Origin: Serilophus lunatus
Taxonomy: Eukaryota; Chordata; Aves; Passeriformes; Eurylaimidae
Direction of reading: 5' to 3'
Assembly (NCBI GenBank): GCA_013399895.1
Contig: VXBA01000117.1
Span: 156,059-220,058 of the forward strand
Length of the DNA: 64,000 nt
In this document: positions 36,232-47,200 of the stretch, piece by piece
Position numbering within the stretch: position 1 is the first letter of the stretch
Layout of the letters: the number at the start of each line of letters is the position of its first letter
Notes under the pieces: model-generated
Databases searched by the model: none
Told to the model about the DNA's origin: nothing
The model's input: the letters and a program-made list of their open reading frames with translations, nothing else
Translations under genes and position numbers: made by a program

Positions 36232-37469
36232 TAACTTACATTGACATAGTTTTGACCTGAGATTTAAATTTCTTTCAGCTTAGGGACACAATGTCATTTC
36301 ACCTGCTGGGGGGGAAGAGAGTATTTTTTTGTCTTACAATCATGAAGAATTATTTTCTGTCCCCTCATGTGTGGTGCCATTTTTTACTTTGAGAGTTATA
36401 GAGTACATGTAAGTTTAGTTCTGATTATCTTTTTGTTACATTATTTGTTGATCCTGCTTTCTTAGCAACACCTTCATAATATTTTCAGCATTAATTCTGG
36501 TTGGGGTCTTTTATCCAACTCTTGTTGTTCAGGTTGTCTCAAGTGACTCCATGGAGGGCTCTTCAAAAACTGCCGAAGCTGCTTAAAAGCAGGACATAAG
36601 AAGAGCTGTCACAGCTCAGGATAAAACAGTTCCATCTAGCCTGGTATCCTGGCTCCAAAAATGATGAAATTTAGAGGGTGATTACTAAAGATTATTATAA
36701 AATAACTAGCTTGTGATAGCTACCTGCCTCATATTCCAAGCTTCTAGTGATCTGACTTCTGAAGTCTTAATAAGTCCTGATGGAAGAGTTTGTCCAAGAG
36801 ATCTTTAACTCGTGTCAAATTTTGTAAACCACACACTTTGTGGCAAGAATGTTCGAAGTTACCAACATGCTATATGAAGAAATACTTCTAGTTTCATTTT
36901 GGTTTTCAAACAGCTAGTGATTTGATGCATCCTTATTCACATATAAAAACTTCCACTCCCCATTTGGCCTTTCTTTGCTACTCATGATCTTAGAGAGTTC
37001 ACTTTTTTTGTCTTCTCTTTGTCATGCACACTAGTCCTAGTTTTTGTTGTCCTTTGGAATTACTTCTACGGTTACTCAAGTTCCTAGAAACAAACTGGCG
37101 TACCATTTTCAGTGATCTCTCCAGTGTATGCTACATAAAGGGCTTCCAACAAGGGAACCTTCTTGAGTTTATAGCAAGCAGGGATGCAAAAAATTTTTGC
37201 ACTTCACTGCCATGGCCTCTCTCCTGTGGTCTAAAAGGAGCCCTTTATAACTTAGCAATCTACTGCCATGTTCTTTCACACCAGCTACAGAAAAATATTT
37301 ACTACAAGTTTTTGATAGCTGTCAATGTCTTTTTGAGCATGTGACCTGTTTATGTTTTATGTTTTAGTTTCATCTTAAAATTCTTGATGTAATCTATAGT
37401 AATAAACTACCTCTGTTTAGCCATGGGAGATTTTCTAAAGTATTTACTCTGAGACTTCAAGATGCTGGG

Positions 37470-38241
37470 AATCACAGAATCACAGAATTAACAAGGTTGG
37501 AAAAGACCTTTAAGATCATCAAGTCCAACCTATTACCTAACACCATCTCAACAACTAAACCATGGCCCTAAGTGCCACATCCAGTCCTTTTTTAAACACT
37601 TCCAGGGACAGTGACTCCACCACCACCCAGGGCAGCCCATTCCAATGGCAAATCACTCTTTCTGTGAAGAATTTTTTGCTAACATCAAGCCTAAACGTCC
37701 CCTGGTGCAGCTCAAGACTGTGTCCTATTGTCCTGTTGCTGGTTGCCTGGGTGAAGAGATTGACCCCCACCTGGCTACAACCTCCTTTCAGGCAGAGTAG
37801 AGAGCCTCCTCTTCTCCAGGCTAAATAATCCCAACTCCCTCAGTTGCTCTTCATAGGGCTCATGTTCCATACCCCTCACCAGCCTTGTTGCCCTGGACAC
37901 ATTTGAGCATCTCAACATCTTTCTCAAATTGAGGGGCTCAGAACAGGACACAGAAGTCAACATACAGCCTAACCAGTGTTGAGTACAGGGGAAGAATGAC
38001 TTCCCTGGTCCTGCTGGCTACACCATTCCTGATACAAGCCAGGGTGCCATTGGCCTTCTTGGCTACCTGGGCACACTGCTGGCTCATGTTCATCCTGCTG
38101 TTAGTCAGTACTCCCATGTCCCTTTCTGCCTGGCTGCTCTACAGCCACTCTTTCCCCAGCCTGCATGGGGTAGCGCTGCATGGGATTGTTGTGGCCAAAG
38201 TGTAGAACCTGGCACTTAGACTTGTTACATTTCATGTCATT
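37470..38241 (-). mobile_element. CR1 LINE, about 770 bp of 3' end
   Basis: The best preserved CR1 here, in reverse orientation. It opens with the tail units aatcacag aatcacag aatt (37470-37483), then aacaaggttggaaaagacct and atcatcaagtccaacc, followed by the ORF2 C-terminus and, going inward, the connection region up to ggcacttagacttgttacat. It ends near 38241. Clean tail units and close matches to typical avian CR1 text suggest it is the youngest insertion in the window. It is 5' truncated, so it could not move on its own. It serves as the internal yardstick for the deletion in the 16797 copy. Confidence 0.95.
37555..37963 (-). pseudogene. CR1 ORF2 C-terminal remnant, frameshifted
   Basis: End of the CR1 ORF2 polyprotein (endonuclease plus reverse transcriptase), C-terminal part only. 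Minus-strand 37775-37963 reads through GMEHEPYEEQLRELGLFSLE-KRRL, a hallmark of the family. A change of reading frame near 37790 then leads into 37555-37770, with GVNLFTQATSNRTIGHSLEL and later HWNGLPWVVVESLSLEVFKK up to the natural ORF2 end. The two parts are in different frames (the offset is one base modulo three), so the protein is broken. Neither endonuclease nor polymerase core is present. Confidence 0.85.
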
Positions 38242-41200
38242 GTATTTTTCCTCTCAGGGTTGTCAATTTTTATACATTTTTTACAATCTTACACTTTCTT
38301 TTTCCTAATCTTGATTGGTACCATAGTAGATTTCTTAGGGGATTTTATTGCTCATGCATGCATAATAATTCTAATTTCATTACAGTTATTGTTAACGAAG
38401 CTCTTTGATACTGAAGGACTCAAATGACAAGTCAGATGGCTTTCACAGCCTTCTTGAAATACTATGGCTGTGGATGTTTGGTATTGCCCTATTATTTTTG
38501 CTTTCATTGAAGATAACATGACTGTCTACACTTTCAAGTTCTTCTGAACAAAGTTTAAAAATGGAAGATATTGCTTTTTCTCTTGACTCACTACCTTTAT
38601 TTATTGACATAATTGCATGATTTACAGTATCTGTATTTCTAAGGTAGGAGGAGGGTGTTTAAGTCCTTCCACAGAAGGAGCAGCTGGCAAATGTCAGTAA
38701 CTTAACCTGCAGGGCAGAACCTGGCGTGTTGCCTGGTGGTGCCCCAGCAGCTGCCCTGTTGGTGCTGCATTGGATGATGTTCCACATTGTCCTCAACCAC
38801 CCACTGCAGGGTTTTGGAGCAGAAGTGTTGGAATGCTAGCCTTCCGGAGAGGCAGGGGTTTACATTTTCTCTCTGACCAAGCTCTCTAGGACAAGTTCTA
38901 TCCAGAACACCTTTGTGAAACTGCAGTACACATTAATCATAACGTAGGGGCATATGGGCACTGGCCAGGCTGAGGCATGCTGACTGTAAAAAGCTAAGTT
39001 TGGGGAACTAATGTGTGACAGTGCTCCCAAAATGTATTTGTCACTTTAAAATATGTTCCCCTAATGATTTTGTATTTGATTGATGAATTTACCTTACCTG
39101 AAATGTACCCTGAAAGGCATTGGCTGTTCAGCAGGCAAGAAAACTTAGATAAGTACTTGTAGCTGTATCTATGGTGATGAGAGCTAACCTGCAGGAGAAG
39201 AAAAGGCATTGAAAGATTATATGATTCTGGAGGAAATTAAAACTTGAAAAAGTCCATTTTTTTCCCTAAATTTACATATTGGAGGTGCCAGAGAAAATGT
39301 ATTTAAATTATAACTTGCATTCCTTGTATAATTACACTATCATAAGTGTTGTCGTAGGATTGAGCCCTGCTAACAAAATGCATCATCCACAGCTTTTATA
39401 TCAAGGTGTTACAATATCAATAAGTTGGCAAGATGCAGGAACTATCCTTTTTTTTCCTTGAAATACGCTCTACACTCTCAAGTACAAGTAGGAGGCTATA
39501 AAGGAACCATTACAATGTCTACTGAATTGCCTAAGACAGCTTTCATCGATGGGAGGGCTCAGTTCTTTTTCAGACAGTACAAGGTTGTACTGTCCCTCTT
39601 TTGAAACATGCTGAGCAGATCACAAGCACCATCAATCTCAAAGCATTTCAGACAATAGTATAATTACAGTAATGCACAATTGAATAAAATTTTTTAAGAG
39701 ACTCTCTTGTCTTCCCTCATGCTCCATTTTTATGTCTAGACAGGCAAAGAGTTGAGACCTAGTTTTATCCCAATCAATTTGCTTGTTGTGCTCATTGAAG
39801 ACTTTAAGAAATCCTTGAAACCTTCAAGGGATCCAAATAAATAGTTGGAGGATCAAGACATATATTTTTTCCCCATGTAACTGTTTAGCACTGGCTGTCC
39901 CAGAATAGATGCAGAAATAATCCTTTGTCAAGGTGTGGGAATCCAATATGCCTGTAACCACTCAGGCTTCAGGTTACCTGTAAACTGAGAAAGATGTTCT
40001 TATACATGATGAGAACACTTAGTGTTTCAGTAGAAATTAAAACTTACAGTCAAAGATGACTCTGGAGATAGAAAATTCCCTGTGCATGTGTTGATTCAGA
40101 TTTCTTAGTGCAGGAAGTGCATCTATCTAAGCCTAAAGTTTTAGGTGACTACCTTTTGTCTCTTAGAAATGCCAGTGTTCCTATCTGGTTGTCCCTCCTC
40201 GTTTGCTAGGGACTGGACCTAAGTTACCAAGTTGATCCTTCTCCAGTCTACCTCATGAGATGAGAACCGAAGGCATGTGAGTGAGAGCCCGTTTTTTTTG
40301 AGGTATTTTGCATCTTTAGCCCCTGGTGACGTGAGATTTAATGGCACCGATATGTTAGCTTCAGTGTCTCCTGTAGGACTTTGAAAACAGTTCTTCAGCA
40401 GCACAGTCCAGAGCACCTGCAATAGTTCGTAGGCACTCAGTTACTTAAGCTGTACATAATAGTCTAAACCAGCTTTATTGCAACATTGCAGTGACACCAT
40501 TCAAACTGAGGTCTTTATAAAGTGCAGTATTGTTTGCCAGACCAATGTTAACATGCGTGATTTAAATGATGGCACAAGAAAACTTCTGCTCTAAAATGGA
40601 GAAATTAAAGATACCACAATATTATCTTTCCTCTTGCCAATGGGAACAGCTGGCAGGATGGGTTTACTGAACAAAAACTTTGGCCAGCAGACAAAGGTTA
40701 TCATTTTCACAGACTTTCCCTCTGAAATACAGGATTAAGAAAACACGCTCTTTTTTTTTTTTTCCAAAATTAGAGGGTTTGTGTCTTTCATCTGGTCAAA
40801 TTTAGCATAAAAGTGAAAATAATATCAAAGTTACAGGCACCATAGGGAGACTGTTAATGTGGTAACAAAGGGCATTTGGCCAGTTAAAATAATAAAAGAC
40901 TATACAGCTTTCCCAGTAATGGCTGAAGCCCAATTAGTACTTTCCAAGTAGAGCCACAATATTCCTTTCCAAATTATGCGGTTTGGCATGATTCAGAATG
41001 AGTAAACTTGCTTTCCTACAAGGGAAAAAGTATAATTAAGAGAAAAAACAATGTCATGCAGTGTTATGCTTCAAGTAAGCAATAATACACTATGGGGTGT
41101 ACATTAGTCAATATTCATACACCTTGGACAGGCTGAGACAGAGACAAAGCAGTGGCTCAGCATACAAAAGGATACATATATTATCTTAATAAACCTATGT

Positions 41201-43414
41201 GCAAAAGTAAAATGCAAATGGGTATTTTATTTCTTTACTAGATTATTTTAAGAGAATATGTATTCAATATTCATGTGTATAGCACTCATGCATATTACTT
41301 AAAAATTACCCTTTCTCTTGACATTTTATAATTTTCAGTAATAAGTGGATTTGCTACTTTCATTTTGTCTGGGTACCTGTTTTGGGGGTTTTTTTTGTGT
41401 GTTGCTATTATAGGCAGAGTGGCTTGGAAGACTTTTTTTTATCATTAAACCAAGTTTGTCAAAAGGACTTTAAACCTAGATGGTCACACTAGAAGCCTCT
41501 AAGAGTCTATTCTTAATTTATAGTAATCCACTTTTCAGAATTCTACAAGGGACACAAAGTCTGCAAAGGCTCAATGAAGTTGAAAATAAAGTCACAGGAT
41601 TGGAAAAAATCAAAAACTGCTTCATTTTTGGAGGTGAACTTCCAAGGGATTTGCAAGGTAAGTTTTTTCTTCTCTCCTGTTTTTGAAAGTGTTTTTAAAA
41701 TAAACAGACTGTTCATCTAAGGCTCAGACAGAGAGGAAAACATGCATAAAGAAAGCATGGTGACCCAGGGTAAGTATATACTGTGGTAGCAAAATGGAAA
41801 CAGCCCTGCTGAGACATCTGGTTAATTTCTAGCTAGTGACACCGCTCATGGGAAAGCAGAGTGATATGCCAGGAGGAAAATGAAAAAAGAGGGAAAAGTA
41901 AAACTTCAAAAAACACGGAACCACTCCCATCACCTGAAGCTTAGACCACACACCTGAAAGGGAGTAACCCACATCAAGCTTGAGTGCAGTGTGAACAGCC
42001 TTATCTCCCTTTAAACTCCACCATTTTGCACATCTTGCATATAAAGTGCTTCTAAGGGAGGAATTGATTATTTATTTTCTTTGTCTTTAATAATTATGGT
42101 AACCTATGATATTATAAACCTTCATGAGCTGCAACATCTCCCCATAGGTCTGGCATGACTGCTATTTGGCTCCCAGTTGATACAGTTTCCTTCACTTCCC
42201 AGCTCCAGTAGGGACTACTTGCTCTGCTAAGATCCCAACCAGCCTCCTAAAACAGCTCTGCTTATTGTAGTTCTATATCTGAAGAAGTAGGAAATGTCTG
42301 GGTAGTGAAATTGGGAACATATTTCTGACTTGCTGTATCATTTCAATAGTCACTTACATGTACTGTGCAAAATACACATCCTGCCTTCTCTTAAACCACA
42401 AATTAACAACTAATTGCATACAATACTTCAGTCACCTAGATAAGCCCTGAAACACTTGATTTTAAGGAGTCACTTGACAGACAGAAAAAACCTTCATCAG
42501 CTATAGAGTTGCTCTCAGCTACTTTGAAGCAGGAACAAATTGCCAAAAGCCTTACAGTGTAGACTGTATTGTTTTAAACCGCTCCCATCTCAGACTGAGG
42601 GGGAAGCACTAGAGCAAGTCACAGGGGTTTGTCCCATCAGAGGAAAAACTATTATTTTATATTATGACAATTATACAAATATTTCCCCATGTAAACAACT
42701 GCTGAAGGGTGATTCCCTGTTCTTCACTGCCCCCTCAGCTACTTTAAATCACTTAACATGTATTTTTCAATATAGAATCTGTATTAATGACAATATTATA
42801 CTGTGTAAAAGAACATCCTGTCAAACAAGTATCCCATGTTTATCTGCAACATCCACTATACTTGCATATGCAATTGTATTTTATTTCTCTTCTATGTGTT
42901 TTTGCAACACTTTCACCACCCCAATAGTTCTGTGTATCCTCCAGCAGTATATTAAGCAACATGACTTTTGTCATGTGTAGTTTAATTCTTTCCTAATTAG
43001 CCTAACACCTCTATCAGGTTAAAATCAGTAGGATAGTATTACCATCTAGTACATGTTTTACTTTCTATGACAGTTCTCTTTGTTGGGCACTTTTCAAATC
43101 CCCTTCAACGCAATAAGTGTATTATTGACTAACGAGAAAAGGCTAATGACAAACCTTTCTCTTAATTTGACAAATATTTTCACTAACTAAAACTAGCAAA
43201 GATGAAAGAGTGTATCAAGGAAAATAACTACTTCAAAACTTATCTTCTCAAGTGAGAATGATCATTTGAGTGCAACCTGCTGCAGTGAAGGCCTAAAAGT
43301 TTCTGATAGCAGAAGTGTCTCAAATATTTCTAAAATATAATGAGTTGTAGGTAAACCCCATAAATTCTTCTGACAGAAATATTAATTCCTTTACTTTTTG
43401 AAGTAAAAGATTGC
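38242..43414. other. Noncoding stretch with one exon candidate
   Basis: AT-rich DNA between the two large CR1 copies. Besides the exon candidate at 41524-41657 it has a 13-base T run at 40751-40763 and nothing else recognised. A 146-codon plus-strand frame at 42540-42980 is Cys/Thr/Ile-rich with no motif and no splice context, and is treated as chance. Confidence 0.5.
41524..41657 (+). CDS. Candidate internal coding exon, product unknown
   Basis: This stretch reads open with a protein-like, evenly mixed composition, including LQGTQSLQRLNEVENK, then VTGLEKIKNCFIFGGELPRD. It ends at a strong splice donor, caag|gtaagt (gtaagt at 41658-41663). Two in-phase acceptors are possible: ttaatttatag (exon from 41524) or ccacttttcag (exon from 41539). 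Either gives an exon that begins with the last base of a codon and ends with the first, lengths 134 or 119 bp. In-frame stops lie just upstream (tag at 41477-41479) and in the intron beyond the donor. The polypyrimidine tract is weak and no partner exon was found. I do not recognise the family. Chance remains possible. Confidence 0.3.
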
Positions 43415-43419
43415 TCAAT

Positions 43420-44229
43420 GCCTTATCCAATCTGGCCTTGAACACTTCCAGGAATGAGACATTCACAACTTCTCTGGGCAACCTGGTCCAGTGCCTCACC
43501 ACCCTCACAGTAAAGACTTTCTTCCTAATACCTTGCCTAATCTACTTGCTTTCAGTTTGAAGCCATTCTGCCTTGTCCTGTCACTACGTGTTCTTGTAAA
43601 TAGTCTCTCTCAGTCTTCCCTGAAGGTTCCCTGAAGGTTCCCTTCAGGCACTGGAAGGCTGTAGTTAGTTCACTCCTAACCCTTCTCTTTTCCAGGCTGA
43701 ACAATATCAACTGTTTCTGCCTGTCCTCACTGGAGATGTGCTCCATTGCTCTAATCATCTTTGTGCCCCCTCCTCTGGACTCACTCCAACATGCAGATTT
43801 CCTTCCTGGCTAGGGACCCAAAACTTGAACGCAGTATTCCCAGCGGGGTCTCACCAGAATGGAGTGGAGTAGAGGGACAAAATCACCCTTCCCAACCTGC
43901 TGGCCCAACTGCTTTTGATGCAGCCCAGGATATGATTGGCATCCTGATTGGCTGCAGGCGCACATTGTGGGGTCATGTCCAGCCCCTTTTCCGCCAGCAT
44001 CCCCAAGTCCTTTTCACCAGAGTTGCTCTCCAGCCATTCTCTGACCAGCCTATACTTGTGCTTGGGATTGCCTCAACCCAGATGCAAGACCATGCACTTG
44101 GCCTTGTTGAACTTCTTGAGCTTCTCATGGGCCCACCTCTCAGGCCTGTCAAGATCCCTCGGGATGGCATCCCTTCCCTCCAGCATGTTGACTGCACCAC
44201 ATTAGCTTGGTGTCATCAACAAAACTGCT
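43420..44229 (-). pseudogene. CR1 ORF2 reverse-transcriptase/C-terminal remnant
   Basis: Minus-strand remnants of ORF2 in order: FVDDTKL at 44203-44223, which keeps both catalytic aspartates of the RT motif; FNKAKCMVLHLG near 44085-44120, followed at once by an in-frame TGA; IRAMEHISSEDRQKQLILF and FSLEKRR near 43680-43758; and RVVRHWTRLPREVV near 43460-43508. These pieces lie in different frames and carry several stops. An 11-bp tandem duplication (ccctgaaggtt, 43618-43639) falls inside the former reading frame and would itself shift it. The gene is inactive. Confidence 0.85.
43618..43639. repeat. 11-bp tandem duplication inside CR1
   Basis: Two perfect copies of ccctgaaggtt side by side, followed by the partial inverted echo cccttcagg. 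Eleven is not a multiple of three, so the duplication breaks the former ORF2 frame. Confidence 0.85.
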
Positions 44230-44238
44230 GGGGGACCT

Positions 44239-47200
44239 TGTAATTTATAACATCAACACCTTCCAAACTCAGGTTAACAAAATATCAAGACTTCTTTCTT
44301 CTTTGGTGAAAGTCATTATGGTACCACTAAAAGACATTCAAAGCTCCCCAGCTTAATACACCAGTCATTTGTGCACAGCTATCAGCTCCACAGGGATGCC
44401 CTAAAAAAAATAAAATGTGCATTACTACAGCAAAAAGTTGATATGTTCATTTTACCACTTCAGCATTAAGGAAGGTATTCTATAACAGTAGTCAAGGAGG
44501 GAACAATAAGTAAAACTACCTTTTAATACCTTAATAAAATAATCCTGAGCAGATACAGATTCCCTTCCTAATAAGCAGACTCCCATCAAATTTAAAACTC
44601 GAAGAATTCTTGAAATCTGCATGCCCTAGCAGATAACTCATTTAAATAAATTTCTCATTACAGCAGTCTTATGTAAAAATAAAAAAAAAATCTATCATAT
44701 GTTTTTTTAAATAATCTTTCTCCCTCTAAAAAATCTTTCAAAAATCTAGTTCAACTTTCTAATAAAGGGCAACGATAATAAGTGTGGGAATTCACTAGCC
44801 TTCTGCTATCTATAATTGCACAGTTAAAGGTAGTAAATAAATTGCTGGCTTCCAAAAAAAAAAAAGAGAAAATGTTAATTGTTTTCTTAAGGATTCAAAG
44901 TTTCCAAATTCAACTTTCAGTTGAAAATCACCAACATACTTGTGAAAATGTCTATGTCTTTTAATAAGAGTTTTATAGTCTTCATTCCAAAATGTATGGC
45001 CCTTAAATGGAATCTTTACAATCAGGCAGTAGCAAAGGTTTTTACAGTGAACCACTCTAGAAATATTGATGTAACAATCCTAATTATTTTGAAATGAAAT
45101 ATTTAAGCAGCTGTTAGTATGAAAGGCCAAAAAAGCATTTCCTAAAAGTACTGTATACAATGTACCCCACTCAAACCTTTATATACTGTCATATTACACT
45201 GAAACACTTGTGAAAACTTCTCCTTAATACATCATGCCTGGTGCTGTCAGTGTACTGAGCACTTCCTTTGGATCTCCCAACATTATTCCTTTTTATTTTT
45301 CTATTATTTTTGGCATGATTTTATCCAAAATATTTTAACCTTGAAAAAAGCACATTAAAAATACACATTGCTAGAATCAGTCTTAAGCACATAGTGCTGG
45401 CAGTGGAGACATGCACTCAAGGATTAATTAAAAAATCTGCTATAAACTAGGATCGTATCAGTTATAAATAACACAGGAGATAGATCTAGGTATGCATATT
45501 AGCTGACTGCAGGGTTGTTACTTACCAGTGGGATACAAGCATGAAAAACCAAATGCCAATCAATCAGGAACCAATTAGACTATTTCTTAGCAAAGAAAAG
45601 GAAAAACTCTATGCCAATGCTTAAAGCACCTGAGAGATCTCACACAGCTTTTTTTCATCACATTTGTGGAAGGTGAAATGGTTGAAGAGCTAGAGAGATT
45701 ACCAGAGAAAAGTCATTTTAAGAGCAGGGATGAAAAGTTTTTCCTTTTTTAGTCTAGTAGGAACAAAAGCTGATACAGGAAATAATTATTCTCGAAAAAC
45801 ACAATAGACTGGTGAACAGTAGGCAAGGAAAATAACTATTTACTCCAGCAGACAATGTTGGCACAAGAACAAATGGGTGTGATTTGACCATGAATAAATT
45901 TAAGCTGGAACCTAGAAGGTTTCTGACCATAAAAGTAGTGAGGTTCTGGAGTAGTTTCTTAATATAAATGGAAGGGAACAAAAAAAAACCACCCACAATG
46001 CAATACAAGCTACTTAATGGTGAAGTTTGTTAACTTCATGGAAAATGTCAAAAGCATAGTTCCCTGGATAAGTAGAGGACTGCATTTGGATCACCCAGGA
46101 AATTGTTTTCAACAATGTTTGTCTATTTTCTGGAAGCATGGGATAAAAAAAAACAAAATTGAAATGAAATATTATTTATGCATATAGTGTTAAAAATAAT
46201 GCTTAAGCAAGTATACTAGCCATATGCAAATGACCTCTGTGATTAAGTTTGTGTTTTGCAAAAGGAAAACAATTTAGCTTGGTAAATAGGTATCACATCA
46301 TACTTCAGTGGTTGGAAGTTAATTCTTTTTAATATAAAGATGCAATTTGTCACATTTTAATTTTTTGGGGGTTTATAGTGTATCTTTCTGCTACTTTTAT
46401 TTTGCCTTATTTTCTGTAAAGTCATAGACAACAGTATTATAGCCATGTAGATAACAATGAGATTCAGCTGGAAAATAGTGTCCATCTATTTATTTATACC
46501 AGTCTAACCAAATTTGGCCCCCCAAGTATTTGATGTTAGTCTAAATCTGTACTTGGAAAACCCCCTCATGATTAGCAAGGAAAGATGGAATCTGAATATC
46601 AGAAAGAAAGATAAACCAAACATATTTGAGTTAGAACAACTTCAAATTCAGGAAGGGTGTCCAAAGAAAACAAGGAAAATGTTATGAGGCTAATTTCCAC
46701 TAACACAGAAGGAATTTGCTGAGATTGCAGTCAGGGTTTTAGTCTAGAGATCCAAAATGAAAGCACTTCTTAAGGTTTTCTTGTGCAGCTTCTGATGCCT
46801 GTTATAGTCTCAGTATTAATAGCTAATAAATACAGTTCACCCAACACTGTAGTGGCTCTTGAAATTCAGATCTGTGGTATACCACTATGTCGTCCGAAGA
46901 ATTATAGTTATTTAAAAACTACTCTATATTCTGTCATCAGCAAAGCCAAGCAGCAGAAAAAACCCAATACATTGCAAAAGCCAAATAGTGGTATTTCCCT
47001 ATCATTGTCAAAATATAAAAAAATAACAGAGCCCTATTGAAAATAAAATTTAATGATTGAATATGCATAAAGACATGTTAAAAATGCTTATTTGCAAGTG
47101 TATGCATGCACATATGTATATAATTACAAACATATTTTATCATAAATTATTTATAATTTCTGTTCTCTGTAAACCCAATTGTAAAAGATTCACTATGGAA

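Larger units (their letters stand above)
30521..37469. other. Noncoding stretch, no gene recognised
   Basis: No gene recognised over about 7 kb. It includes purine-rich patches (31258-31285, 31350-31410), a possible MIR-like scrap at 33115-33176, a 10-base A run at 33679-33688, a single undetermined base at 34851 and an (ATTT)n run at 36214-36231. Open frames stay at or below 120 codons with no domain seen. Confidence 0.55.
43415..44238 (-). mobile_element. CR1 LINE, internal segment without tail
   Basis: Reverse-oriented CR1 of about 820 bp. The tail and 3' UTR are missing. It begins within the ORF2 C-terminus (caatctggccttgaacactt, then ccaggaatgagacattcac) and extends inward past tgcacttggccttgttgaac to cagcttggtgtcatcaac-type RT sequence near 44238. 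It therefore reaches further into ORF2 than the 37470 copy but lacks that copy's 3' end. The wording differs from the 37470 copy and resembles another CR1 subfamily. Loss of the tail points to later deletion of the 3' end or to unrecognisable divergence there. Confidence 0.9.

Noticed and set aside
37562..38205. Plus-strand open frames over the 37.5 kb CR1
   Set aside because: They are antisense to the CR1 coding remnant, so shadows of it.
42540..42980. 146-codon plus-strand open frame
   Set aside because: Composition reflects AT-rich noncoding DNA (many Cys, Thr, Ile, Tyr). No motif and no splice sites flanking it.
43973..44243. Several open frames in the CR1 copy on both strands
   Set aside because: They are off-frame readings of the CR1 ORF2 remnant, not separate genes.
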